From assembly GCF_027622855.1 (NCBI RefSeq), contig NZ_JAPZVR010000004.1:252021-316020 (forward strand): 64,000 nucleotides of DNA. Reading direction: 5' to 3'. This document shows, piece after piece, positions 51,310 through 61,455 of the stretch. How positions within the stretch are numbered: the stretch's first letter is position 1; each line of letters opens with the position of its first letter. Source of the stretch: Glycomyces algeriensis (GTDB lineage: Bacteria; Actinomycetota; Actinomycetes; Mycobacteriales; Micromonosporaceae). Both the position numbers and the translations under genes were made by a program. The notes under the pieces were generated by a model. That model worked only from the letters and a program-made list of their open reading frames with translations, was not told where the DNA came from and made no database searches.

Positions 51310-52569
51310 TCAGGACGCTAGCGCGCCTTCCTCGGGGATCTCCCGGAGCTTCCGCAGCGGCGTGCGCAGCAGCGGCAGGAATCCGGCGAAGAGCATCGCG
51401 GCCGCGATCAGGAGCGCGGTCCGGGCGCTGAACAGGTCGCCGGTGAAGCCGCCGACGATCGAACCGACCGCGAGTCCCGACCAGCAGATCACGCGCTGCG
51501 TCGCGCCGACGCGGCCCTGCATGTCGTCCGGGGTGACCGCCTGCCGGTAGCTGATGACGTTCACGTTGAACACGACGATCGCCGCTACGAACACCACCTG
51601 CCCGACGAACGCGACCGCCGCGCCCCAGCCGGGACCGGAGGCGGCCACGATCGCCATGCCCGGCCCCGAGAGCGCCAGCGCCGCAATCGCAGTCGGGCCG
51701 ACACCGGCCTTCTTCGAGATCCGTCCGACCAGCATCGCCCCGAGTACGCCGCCGACGCCGGAGCCGGCGAGGACGAACCCGGCGACCTCGCTCGACTGTC
51801 CGGCCTCCCGGATGAGGAACACCATGAGCATGGCCTGGAACGCGCCGATCGAGAGGTTGCACCAGGCGCTCACGAGCACGATGCCCCGCAAGGTCTTGTC
51901 GCCGAAGATGAACTTGACGCCTTGGACGATCTCGACGCCGAGGTGCGGTTTCTCGGGCTTCTCCGGTTCCTCTTCGCGGTATTCGATCCGGGCGACAGAG
52001 AACGCCGACACCGCGAACGACACGACCGCCACGACGATCGCCACCGGCGCGGTGAGCAGCGAGACCAGCGGCCCGGCGGCCAGTGGCCCGCCGGTGTCTG
52101 AGGCCGACCTGATTCCCTGGATGCGCGAGTTGCCGCTCGCCAGGTGCCTGTTGTCGATCAGCCTCGGCACGTAGCTCGCCTGCCCGATGTCGAAGAACAC
52201 CGAGGTCAGGCCGAGCAGGAACATCGCCGCGAACATGTGCCACGCGGTCAGCGCGTCGAGCGCCCACGCGACTGGGACGCTCAGCATCACCACGCCGCGG
52301 AGGATCTCGCTCACGACGATGATCGGCTTGTCCCGCAACCGGTCGACCCAAACGCCGACCAGCAGGCCGAACATCACCAGTGCGATCTGGTCCATCGCGT
52401 ACAGGACGCCGATCTGGGACTCGCTGAGGTCCAGCACGACCACCGCGATGATCGAGATCGAGAAGTACGCGACCTGCAGGCCGATCTGGCTCGCTCCGAC
52501 CGAGGTGAAGATCCGTCGGTAGTCGGCGTTGCGGAACATCGAAACGGGCTTTGCCGGGGCTTCTGTCAT
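51310..52569 (-). CDS. MFS transporter (MFS_3 / enterobactin-exporter-like)
   Basis: A 419-residue transporter with about twelve hydrophobic segments, beginning 'FRNADYRRIFTSVGASQIGL', the standard opening of the EntS-like MFS_3 group; 'GVWVDRLRDKPIIVVSEILR' is the loop 2-3 motif and 'RVGATQRVICWSGLAVGSIV' a later family element. Substrate unknown. It lies 68 bp behind the CHAT gene on the same strand, so it may be the last gene of that operon or an unrelated neighbour. ATG 52569. Confidence 0.9.
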   Translation of the reverse strand: MTEAPAKPVSMFRNADYRRIFTSVGASQIGLQVAYFSISIIAVVVLDLSESQIGVLYAMDQIALVMFGLLVGVWVDRLRDKPIIVVSEILRGVVMLSVPVAWALDALTAWHMFAAMFLLGLTSVFFDIGQASYVPRLIDNRHLASGNSRIQGIRSASDTGGPLAAGPLVSLLTAPVAIVVAVVSFAVSAFSVARIEYREEEPEKPEKPHLGVEIVQGVKFIFGDKTLRGIVLVSAWCNLSIGAFQAMLMVFLIREAGQSSEVAGFVLAGSGVGGVLGAMLVGRISKKAGVGPTAIAALALSGPGMAIVAASGPGWGAAVAFVGQVVFVAAIVVFNVNVISYRQAVTPDDMQGRVGATQRVICWSGLAVGSIVGGFTGDLFSARTALLIAAAMLFAGFLPLLRTPLRKLREIPEEGALAS

Positions 52570-52637
52570 CGGGGGGGACCTTTTCGAGGCGTCGGGGTCG
52601 ATGGGGAGAAGTTGGGGGACGGAGGTAGGTGGACGGG

Positions 52638-55151
52638 CTAGGCGCCGAACGCGACGAAGGGATGCCAGGGGCGGTGCTCCCCCACGGCCGCAAGGGCTTC
52701 AGCCGGGGACGCGCCTGCGGCGCAGCGCTGGTGGTACTCGATCATCATCTCGGCGGCCATGTCGTCGGGGACGCGGCCGAGGCTGGACACCACTGTGGAG
52801 GTCCCGGCGTGCAGGAGCGCGGCGGTGAAGCCGAGTGTCTCGTTCCCGACCGCGACGGTGGACCGGCCGAGGTCGCAGGAGGAGAGCACGACGTGACCCG
52901 GCGGCTGGTCGAGGCCGAGGAGTTCATACGCGTTGAGAGGCCCGAGGCCGAAGTCGAGGCGGGAGAAGAGGACGTTGTCAGGTTCATGATGCCCATGCGC
53001 TGCAATGTGAGCCACTGACGCGCCGTCGAGCGCCTTCAGGACCAGTTCGGGGTCGGATGCGTCGGCGGTGATCAGGTTTGCACCTGGGTAGAGCCCCGCG
53101 ATCGTTTCGATCTCCCCGCCGGCCCGAGACAGCGCCGGACCTGCCGCGACCAGGGCCGGACCGGTCGCGCGCTCCCGGTGCACCGCCCGCCACCAGGCCT
53201 CGGCGGAGGGCGAGACGGTCATCGGACGGCCGCGCAGTTGCGGCAGCAAAGACCAAGGGACCCAAGCGAGTCGGCTGTGCGGGACGATCACCACCTGGCG
53301 GTCCCCGACATAGTCCGCGATCGGGTCCCAGATCCCTTCGGCGAGCGCGGTGGCGTTGCGGCGCAACGAGCCCTCGACACTCGTCTGCAGGCGGGGAGGA
53401 AGCCGGAAGGGCTTGCCGAGTGCGTCGAGGTCCGCACCCATGCGGCGCTCGAGCTCGGCGGCGGCGTCCAGAGGCATCAAGCGGACGTGCTTGAGGCCGT
53501 CTCCGCCCGCGAGGATGACGCGGAGGTCCCCGCCGACCTCGTACAGGCTGACCAGGACGGTCTCGCGGGCTTCGGCCAACTCCTGAATGTCCTCGGGAGT
53601 GATGCGTTCGGCCTGTTGCCCAGGACCGGGTTTGGTGCGGTCGTAATTGCGGATCGCATCTTCAAGCTCATGGACGCGAACCAGCGCCTCAGTCGCATCC
53701 TTGCCCTCGACCTGGAGGTCCCACAATTCCTGGCGTGCTTGCCGAAGCCGGCCGAGGGCCTCGCGGGCGTCGGGGTCCGCGGAGGATTTCACGGGTGGGA
53801 TGCGGAGCGCCTGAGCGCGGCTGCGTTCAGCCCACTGGAGCATGTCCGCTGGAGAGCCGTTGTTGGTCGTGTGCGTCAGGCCCTTGCTCGACAACTGCAC
53901 GCCCAGGGCGGATACTCCCGCCTGGAACTCGACCGAACCGAAAGCCATGCGGTATTCGTCGAGTTGGTCGAGCCCGGCCTGCAACTCGGGCATCGGGTCG
54001 TTGCCGAGAGCGATGGCGAGCTCGGCCTTGGCCAGGTGCCGGGCGAGGTCCTCAGCCATGGCTTCGAAGCCTGTGCCGCGTTGCTCATCGTCGAGGGTGG
54101 CCGCAGCGGCCTCGAGATCGCCGGTCCTGATTCGGGCACGGGCGGCCAGGATCCGAGCCTGACTGAGCCTCATGGTCCAGCCGCGCTGTTCCAGAGCGTC
54201 GCAAAGGCGGGACACTTTGTCCGCGAAGTCCGGTCCCTCGCTCCGCGAGTCAAACTGGCCTTGCAGAATGAGTAGGCGCGCGAGGAATGCCATGGGCTCG
54301 TTGCCCTGCTCGTACAGTGAGTTCATGGCACGCTGCGCCCAGTCGGGTGTCTGCTGGAAGCGGTTGTCCTCAAAACCCGCGACCGCACGCCAGTACTCGT
54401 ACAGCGCCGCGGCTCGGTGGTCTCCGGAGAGGCGCAGCGTGGCGATCACCTCGGTCCAATGCTCGGCAGCCTGCCTGTACATACCGACAGACAGCAGTGC
54501 CTCCGCATTCGAACCTTGCACCAACGCTTCCAATTCGGGAGCGTGTTCGCGATACTCGACTCGAATTTCCTCGAACTCTGCAAGCGCCTTGGCTACCTCG
54601 CCGAGGTCGAGCAGCAGCAACGCTTCAACATGCTGCGCCTTCACCTGATTGAGGCGTCTGCCGAGTTTCGCAAACAGTTCCCGGGCTCGTCTTGCGTTGT
54701 CCAGGCCCTTGCCGAGTTCGCCCAAATCTCTCAAAGTGCCCGCACGGTTGAGAAATAGCGCGGCATATGTCCAGTCCGGTCCGTGCTCTGCAAGGATCGG
54801 CTCAGCCAGGTCGAAGTACGACAGCGCATCGATCGGTCGGCCGTTCTGATGAAGAATGATCGCCCGCTGGTGGAGCAGCAGCCCACGGTCGCGATCATCC
54901 ACGAACTGGTCAACTTGGTCCAGCAGTGCCAGCCCGGCCGGAGCATCACCCGAATACGTCCAGGTCAGTGCCCTCGAAATGAGAATGCGGGCAGTGAGTC
55001 TCGCTCTCGCCGTGCCAGGATCGGGTGGGTTTTCCGAGTCCCATTGCAGCAGGCGCAGCGCTTGGTCGAACACTTCGGCGGCATCGGCAATTTGCCATCT
55101 GCCTTGAAGTCGGTGCCCACGTGAGAACAGACGCCAGGCGCGATGAAGCAT
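52638..55151 (-). CDS. TPR-CHAT caspase-like protease
   Basis: An 837-residue cytoplasmic protein. Residues about 5-420 are tetratricopeptide-like helical pairs ('FDQALRLLQWDSENPPDPG', 'IDALSYFDLAEPILAEHGPD', 'KALAEFEEIRVEYREHAPEL'), followed by a helical linker. Residues about 520-837 form a CHAT (caspase HetF-associated with TPRs) domain with the catalytic dyad His719 ('VAHIAAHGHHEPDN') and Cys759 ('HVVLSSCDLGRS'), and the terminal Trp-His-Pro-Phe-Val-Ala-Phe-Gly-Ala closing strand. Both catalytic residues are present, so activity is expected. In Craspase-type systems a TPR-CHAT protease cuts a protein that restrains a sigma factor; here the sigma factor gene lies two genes upstream. Target unknown. 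Confidence 0.92.
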   Translation of the reverse strand: MLHRAWRLFSRGHRLQGRWQIADAAEVFDQALRLLQWDSENPPDPGTARARLTARILISRALTWTYSGDAPAGLALLDQVDQFVDDRDRGLLLHQRAIILHQNGRPIDALSYFDLAEPILAEHGPDWTYAALFLNRAGTLRDLGELGKGLDNARRARELFAKLGRRLNQVKAQHVEALLLLDLGEVAKALAEFEEIRVEYREHAPELEALVQGSNAEALLSVGMYRQAAEHWTEVIATLRLSGDHRAAALYEYWRAVAGFEDNRFQQTPDWAQRAMNSLYEQGNEPMAFLARLLILQGQFDSRSEGPDFADKVSRLCDALEQRGWTMRLSQARILAARARIRTGDLEAAAATLDDEQRGTGFEAMAEDLARHLAKAELAIALGNDPMPELQAGLDQLDEYRMAFGSVEFQAGVSALGVQLSSKGLTHTTNNGSPADMLQWAERSRAQALRIPPVKSSADPDAREALGRLRQARQELWDLQVEGKDATEALVRVHELEDAIRNYDRTKPGPGQQAERITPEDIQELAEARETVLVSLYEVGGDLRVILAGGDGLKHVRLMPLDAAAELERRMGADLDALGKPFRLPPRLQTSVEGSLRRNATALAEGIWDPIADYVGDRQVVIVPHSRLAWVPWSLLPQLRGRPMTVSPSAEAWWRAVHRERATGPALVAAGPALSRAGGEIETIAGLYPGANLITADASDPELVLKALDGASVAHIAAHGHHEPDNVLFSRLDFGLGPLNAYELLGLDQPPGHVVLSSCDLGRSTVAVGNETLGFTAALLHAGTSTVVSSLGRVPDDMAAEMMIEYHQRCAAGASPAEALAAVGEHRPWHPFVAFGA

Positions 55152-55161
55152 TCTTCACATG

Positions 55162-55698
55162 TTACAGCCGCACCGCGGGCGTTACGACAACCGCCGGTAG
55201 CCCGTCTCGCTGCAGCGCTTCATCGGGTCGGATCACCAGTTGGAACATCTGTCCATCAGGCAGGCCTTCCAACACGAACCGGCCGCTCTCATCGGTCGAG
55301 GCTCGCTTCGATCCCTCAGTGCTGCGGAGTTCGACCTCATAAGTCCCTTCGGGGCCTATCCATCCGTCCAATCGCAGCTCTCTGAGCGCGGACGGTCGCG
55401 GTGTGACCATCACCGTGACCGATTCGCAGTCGAAGGTGACCGACGCCGGATCACCCTGGCCCACCGCCAATTCAGCTTCACCCCGGGTCAGGACCAGCTC
55501 ATTGGAGCGAGAGACGCGGGCGACTCGGGCATCGAGTTCAGCCTCCAGTTCGAGAACGAACTGCACGCGCTCATTGAGGTCCTCCGGCATTGGATCATCA
55601 CGATGATGCAACTCGTTGATCACCGAAAGAATCCGTTCGTCGCAGGAGTCCAACGTCTCGAATTCACCCTGACGCTCGTTTTCAGGTCGCATGTTCAT
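55162..55698 (-). CDS. Small protein with N-terminal helices and Ig-like C-terminal domain
   Basis: A 178-residue protein, no family name. Residues 1-70 are helical and acidic ('CDERILSVINELHHRDDPMP', 'NERVQFVLELEAELDARVAR'); residues about 85-178 look like a carboxypeptidase-regulatory/Ig-type beta sandwich ('GWIGPEGTYEVELRSTEGSK', 'DESGRFVLEGLPDGQMFQLV'). No membrane helix and no zinc-finger anti-sigma HxxxCxxC motif. ATG 55698 has GAGGAG four bases upstream; ATG 55692 is possible. Its start lies inside the sigma-factor gene (17-bp overlap), so the two are translated together, as expected for a sigma factor and its regulator. It is the best candidate for a sigma-restraining partner or protease substrate; inference. 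Confidence 0.8.
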   Translation of the reverse strand: MNMRPENERQGEFETLDSCDERILSVINELHHRDDPMPEDLNERVQFVLELEAELDARVARVSRSNELVLTRGEAELAVGQGDPASVTFDCESVTVMVTPRPSALRELRLDGWIGPEGTYEVELRSTEGSKRASTDESGRFVLEGLPDGQMFQLVIRPDEALQRDGLPAVVVTPAVRL

Positions 55699-56299
55699 CC
55701 CGCTCCTCACCTCCGCTCCAGGACGGATCGTCCAGGAGCGTCCTCCTCAGTTTGTCCAAGCAGCGACCCCGGGTCGGGCCGATGCTCCCCCTTTTCATCC
55801 CGAGTGCCTCGGCGATGACGTCATAGTCGGGCCGGGCGACCGTCGCCACGAAGGCGAGCAATCGCCGACACCGCTCAGTTTGGGCGAGGAAGGCACGGCG
55901 CACGGCTTCTCGCTCGACATCGCGGACGAGACCGTCCTCGATGCCTTCGATCGTCACCTCTTCCCGAAGGTCGATCGGGTCGGCGACTACTTCGCGTCGC
56001 ATATGACCGATCTGCTTCCAGGCCTCGCGGCTGACGGTGGTGAGCAGCCACTTGGTCAGCGCACGAGGTTGCTCCAGCTCTTTCTCGATGTGCCACAGGC
56101 GAAGCCACGCCGTCTGCACAACGTCCGAGGCGCTCTCCCGATCAAGGCCTGTGCGGCGGGCCGCTCGCCAGAGGAGCTCATTGAGCTCCCTGACGAGAGC
56201 CTGCTGCGCAGTGCCGTCTCCGGCGCGCGCCGCAAGATAAAGCTGCGCGCGCCGGTCGTAATCCACGGCGGCCACCGAATGAGCCGAAGTCGCGTTCAT
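55682..56299 (-). CDS. ECF-type RNA polymerase sigma factor
   Basis: A 205-residue sigma factor. Region 2: 'LVRELNELLWRAARRTGLDR', 'SDVVQTAWLRLWHIEKELEQ' and 'LTKWLLTTVSREAWKQIGHM'; region 4: 'TERCRRLLAFVATVARPDYD', 'VIAEALGMKRGSIGPTRGRC' with 'LDKLRRTL', the helix-turn-helix for the -35 element. The 'WLLTTVSREA' and 'GSIGPTRGRCLDKLR' forms are typical of actinobacterial ECF sigma factors found in S8/CHAT clusters. ATG 56299 is 4 bp after the subtilisin stop. No anti-sigma factor with a recognisable zinc domain is encoded nearby. Confidence 0.93.
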   Translation of the reverse strand: MNATSAHSVAAVDYDRRAQLYLAARAGDGTAQQALVRELNELLWRAARRTGLDRESASDVVQTAWLRLWHIEKELEQPRALTKWLLTTVSREAWKQIGHMRREVVADPIDLREEVTIEGIEDGLVRDVEREAVRRAFLAQTERCRRLLAFVATVARPDYDVIAEALGMKRGSIGPTRGRCLDKLRRTLLDDPSWSGGEERDEHAT

Positions 56300-56303
56300 G
56301 GCT

Positions 56304-57851
56304 TCAGGCTAGCTGCTTCTTCAGCCGCTTCAACGCCTCGTGTGCGCGTGCTGACGCCTCGGCAGCGCCGTTCACCGTTCCGATCTCGCTCTCGGCCAAG
56401 GCGTTCATCAAGAACGCGGCGGCCAGCGGTGCGGCGAATGAAGTGCCGCTCCAGACCGCGAATCCGGACGAGAAGTCATCGGGGTCGTGGCTTTCGCGGT
56501 GGCGGTTGAGAATCGAGGACTTCGCTCGGCGGTCGGGCATCCGGGAACCCTTGGCCTCGCACGGGTACGTGCTCACCAACCCGGCCCCGGTGGCGTAGCA
56601 AGAGACCCACGGGCCCTCGTTCGAGAACATCGCGATGTGCCGGTTGGGGTTCAGCGCCCCGACGCTCAGGATCGGCGCGGCAGTCTCCGATTGCGGATAC
56701 GCGGCGAAGGCCGCCGGATAGAAGGGCCGATCCGAGGACTGGTTGCCTGCGGCGGCTACCACCGGGATGCCCAGTTCGGCGAGGCGGTGCACAGCGTCGC
56801 CGATCCAGCCACCCGGTTCATCGTCCGGACTCTCATCCACATAGCCCATCGCCAGCACCACAGCGTCGACGATCAAGGCCTCAGTGTCGCCACCGCGAGC
56901 GGCCTCGACCTGATCGGCCACATGATGGAGTGCACCGATCACCTCGTGCTCGTAGGCAAGCCCGTCGTTGTGGACGACCTTGAGCGAGTAGACCTGGACG
57001 TCCGGTGACATCTGGCGGAGGAGCCCGGTCATGAACGTGCCGTGCCCGTAGTGGCTGGCGACCTCTCCGACGAGGGTGGGTTCGTGAACCGGACCCTCCC
57101 ACGGATCGTCGAGGGGAATCGCGGGGGAATCGGAATGTTCGCCGAGCTTTGCCTGGAACGCGTGGTCGACGACGACGAAGGTGTCCTCACCCTCGGTGCG
57201 GTCGGAGACGTCGAAGGCCGGGTGCTTGGTCGGCACCCCGGTGTCGAGAATGGCCACTCGAAGCCGGCGACCGACCTGCTTGCGGTCCGGCATCGGATTG
57301 ACCATGTCGACCGGGATTCGTCCGAGCCCGTACGACCGACTGTCGCCGATCGGGGGTTCGCCGCTACCGACACCCGGCGTGACCTTGGAGCAGATCATCA
57401 GGTGCTCGAGGCGAACCTTGTCGAGGAGGTCACCAGGAAGGCTGGATTCGTCGTTCACTGTCCGCAGCCGTTGCAGCAGTGACCAAGCGTCGACTGCGGC
57501 CTGGTCGCCGTGGGTGCTCAGGACCGGGACGCGATACGAGCCCTGACCTGCGACGATCGAGCTCGCGGCCTGGCTCTCCATCAGCATGCCGGTCGGGCGG
57601 ATCGCCTCTTCGAGCTGTTCGCGGGTCTCGGTGTCGTGGATGACCGACTCGTCGACGAGCAGGCGGTCGTACCGGTAGATCGTGCCCACCGGGGCGGATT
57701 GCCCGGCGGTGCGCACGACCTGGCCGGGCGCCAGGACGCGGCCGCCGTGGCGGTCCAGAGTGGAGTACGAAAGCTCGGGCACGCCGCTCATGTGGTCGCG
57801 GCGGGGGTTGGGCTTCAGATGGGGTTCGTGATCGGCGAACACCAATCGCAT
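56304..57851 (-). CDS. Intracellular S8 (subtilisin) family serine protease
   Basis: A 515-residue protein, ATG 57851 with AGGAGCTCC ribosome site, first gene of the cassette. There is no signal peptide. Residues 1-190 are an unassigned N-terminal region; the protease domain has Asp203 ('AILDTGVPTKHP'), His270 ('SHYGHGTFMTGLL'), oxyanion Asn370 ('VVAAAGNQSS') and Ser471 ('WSGTSFAAPLAA'), so the active site is complete. Short helical C-terminal tail. A cytoplasmic subtilisin beside a CHAT protease and an ECF sigma factor suggests a proteolytic signalling or conflict cassette. Whether it matures CHAT or the 178-residue protein is unknown. Confidence 0.93.
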   Translation of the reverse strand: MRLVFADHEPHLKPNPRRDHMSGVPELSYSTLDRHGGRVLAPGQVVRTAGQSAPVGTIYRYDRLLVDESVIHDTETREQLEEAIRPTGMLMESQAASSIVAGQGSYRVPVLSTHGDQAAVDAWSLLQRLRTVNDESSLPGDLLDKVRLEHLMICSKVTPGVGSGEPPIGDSRSYGLGRIPVDMVNPMPDRKQVGRRLRVAILDTGVPTKHPAFDVSDRTEGEDTFVVVDHAFQAKLGEHSDSPAIPLDDPWEGPVHEPTLVGEVASHYGHGTFMTGLLRQMSPDVQVYSLKVVHNDGLAYEHEVIGALHHVADQVEAARGGDTEALIVDAVVLAMGYVDESPDDEPGGWIGDAVHRLAELGIPVVAAAGNQSSDRPFYPAAFAAYPQSETAAPILSVGALNPNRHIAMFSNEGPWVSCYATGAGLVSTYPCEAKGSRMPDRRAKSSILNRHRESHDPDDFSSGFAVWSGTSFAAPLAAAFLMNALAESEIGTVNGAAEASARAHEALKRLKKQLA

Positions 57852-58184
57852 GGGAGCTCCTCTGCTGTTCTCGGGGGTCTATGCGGTTGTTCGGTGAGGA
57901 GGGGGATCCATCAAGATCCATTCTCCCCGCCTGCCGCCATTCGTGGGGGCCACGCATGGCGCCGATAGGTAGGGAGGCAGTCAGGCCCGGAATGCCGCGA
58001 ACACCACTTGCTGGGCGGGTATCGCGTCATTCACCAGGGAAGAGACCGTCGAGTCCGTTCGGATACAAGCGCTTCCCGAGAAATTCAGGTTGGCACGTTC
58101 CGGCGATGCGCAGAAGGTCCGGATACGTGAACGGCCGCGCCGGCGGTTTCCCGTCGGCGCGGCCGTGAGTCCTTGCGGGGCTTG
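57852..58184. other. 333-bp intergenic region upstream of the protease cassette
   Basis: It holds the promoter of the S8/sigma/CHAT operon (reading left) and the terminator of the DUF397 gene at 58131-58166. The segment 57950-58120 is A/T-richer. I see an imperfect dyad GGATCCATCAAGATCC at 57904-57919 but no convincing gene. Confidence 0.5.
58131..58166. terminator. Terminator after the DUF397 gene
   Basis: ACGGCCGCGCCG (58131-58142) pairs perfectly with CGGCGCGGCCGT (58155-58166), and four further inner pairs are possible around a TTTC loop. It lies 18 bp behind the minus-strand stop. Confidence 0.85.
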
Positions 58185-58604
58185 CTAAGAGGCGGGCCTC
58201 GCCTCGCCTGCGTCGGCTTTCGCATTCGCGTCGTCGCCCGCGCGCCCGCTCGCTGCTGCGGGACCGGCTACGGCCTCGGCTCCCGTTCCCGTCCCGGCTC
58301 CGGCCCGGGCTCCCGCTCCCGCCTCATCCTCGTCGTCTTCGATGATCTCGACGATGGGCTCGTCGTCCCAGGTCTCGATGTCGAACTCGCCGTCGCGGAC
58401 GCCTTCGACGAAGGCCTCCCACTCGGCCGGGGTGTAGATGAGGACGTCGCCTTCGGGGTCCTCCGCCATGCGGAGGGCGACCAGGCCGTTGTCGGCGTAG
58501 CCGATCTCGAGCGCGGCGGGCGTGCCGTCCTCGTGGGTGGTGCGTTCCCAACGGGCGGTGGCAGTGTCGAACTCGCCCTTGAGGGGATGCTCACGCTTCG
58601 TCAT
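58185..58604 (-). CDS. DUF397 domain-containing protein with Ala/Gly-rich tail
   Basis: A 139-residue protein. The first 80 residues are a DUF397 domain ('VALRMAEDPEGDVLIYTPAE' and 'WEAFVEGVRDGEFD'), which is normally the whole protein (60-80 residues) and is usually partnered with a helix-turn-helix regulator in actinobacteria. Here the domain is followed by a patch 'PIVEIIEDDEDEAGAGARAG' and about 40 residues of Ala/Gly/Asp low complexity. No Xre-family partner gene is adjacent, so it is an orphan. ATG 58604. Confidence 0.85.
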   Translation of the reverse strand: MTKREHPLKGEFDTATARWERTTHEDGTPAALEIGYADNGLVALRMAEDPEGDVLIYTPAEWEAFVEGVRDGEFDIETWDDEPIVEIIEDDEDEAGAGARAGAGTGTGAEAVAGPAAASGRAGDDANAKADAGEARPAS

Positions 58605-58619
58605 GGCCCCAGCATAAAA

Positions 58620-58645
58620 GGGCCCGGACCTCGCGGTCCGGGCCC
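58620..58645. terminator. Terminator after pruA
   Basis: GGGCCCGGACC (58620-58630), four-base loop, GGTCCGGGCCC (58635-58645): perfect 11-bp stem 59 bp behind the pruA stop. Confidence 0.85.
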
Positions 58646-58704
58646 CCTCAGGCCGTGCGGGGCCGCCGCGGATCAGGCGGCAGCGGTCGTGACGAGCACC
58701 GGCG

Positions 58705-60330
<1,626 letters not shown>

Positions 60331-60531
60331 CGCGCCCTCCCGTCGAATCGATGGCTACTGCGGTCTGATGTCTTTGATAACCAGGCTACAAGACTCTTGG
60401 TGCTGCCGCCATCCTCGCACAGTTCAAGGCCCGCGACCTGCTGCGATGCGAAGAAAACGGGTCCGGTTCGCCCAGCCCACACTCGCGGCTCCGCACGGAT
60501 GCCCCCGGCACCCGGTCCGTACTCTGGGCGG

Positions 60532-61455
60532 GTGACTGAAACGCAGGAAGCACAGGCGCAGGAGCAGGAGACCGAGCAGCACGCGGAGGCCCCGCCCGCG
60601 GCCCGGCCCGGACGGGTCGCACTCTGGGTGCTCGGCGCCGCCGCCCTGCTCTCCGTGGGCGGCGTGCTCTTCTCGCTCTACCGGGTCACCGGCATGGCCG
60701 ACGGACTCGACCAGACCGGCGTCATCCTCCTGGCCCTCAGCCTGTTCAGCCCCATCATCGTCACCGTCTTCGCCGGCGCGGTCGCCGCACTGGTCGCCCC
60801 GCGCCTCGTCAAAGGCCACCAGAAGATCACCGCGATCGTCGGCGCACTCCTCGCCGGGCTCGTCGCCGGCGCAGCGGGCTACGCGCTGTTCAGCGTCGAC
60901 GCCTCGATCGCCCTCGCGATCGGCCTGACCCTCGTCGGCTCCGGCCTGGTCGGCGGGCTCATCGCCCTGTCGAAGCACGCCGCCGCCACCGCCGCCGGAC
61001 TCATCGCGACCCTCGTGCTGCTGGTCTTCATGTACGCGCGCGGCATCTACGAGGCCGCCTCGTCACTGAGCCTCTTCTCCGACCCGCTCGACGAGTACAA
61101 CGCCCTCGGCACCGCCGCCCCGTTCCTGGTCGGACTCGCCTGCGGCATCTGCGCGTTCCTGTACCTGCGGGCGCGCAAGGCGAACGTCAAGCTCATCGGC
61201 CACCTGTTCGCCGGCGCCATCCCCGGCGCGATCTGGATGCTCTCCACGATCATCGCCCAGTTCGGCGTCGAATCGGTCCTCGCCGTCGGCGCGGACGAGG
61301 TCTCCCCCCTCGACAGCGCCTACCTGACCCTGAGCTTCCAGTCCCAGTACAACGGCTCGATGACCGCGATGTTCGCCGGCGCGTTCTGCGCCGTGCTCGC
61401 CTTCGGCCTGCTGCTCCCCAAGCGCCCTAAGGCCAAGGCCGCCAGCAACTCCTGA
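60532..61455 (+). CDS. Hypothetical polytopic membrane protein
   Basis: A 307-residue protein starting at GTG 60532. A Gln/Glu-rich 25-residue N-terminus ('TETQEAQAQEQETEQHAEAP') precedes about seven to eight hydrophobic segments, ending 'AFCAVLAFGLLLPKRPKAKA'. No family is recognised. The last 136 bp overlap, on the opposite strand, the end of the DUF6912 gene. 201 bp separate the start from pruA, enough for divergent promoters; nothing else is seen there. Confidence 0.78.
   Translation: MTETQEAQAQEQETEQHAEAPPAARPGRVALWVLGAAALLSVGGVLFSLYRVTGMADGLDQTGVILLALSLFSPIIVTVFAGAVAALVAPRLVKGHQKITAIVGALLAGLVAGAAGYALFSVDASIALAIGLTLVGSGLVGGLIALSKHAAATAAGLIATLVLLVFMYARGIYEAASSLSLFSDPLDEYNALGTAAPFLVGLACGICAFLYLRARKANVKLIGHLFAGAIPGAIWMLSTIIAQFGVESVLAVGADEVSPLDSAYLTLSFQSQYNGSMTAMFAGAFCAVLAFGLLLPKRPKAKAASNS

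Noticed and set aside
52638-57851. Type III-E CRISPR (Craspase) locus
   Set aside because: No gRAMP/Cas7-11 effector, no array and no adaptation genes; only the protease and sigma-factor parts resemble it.
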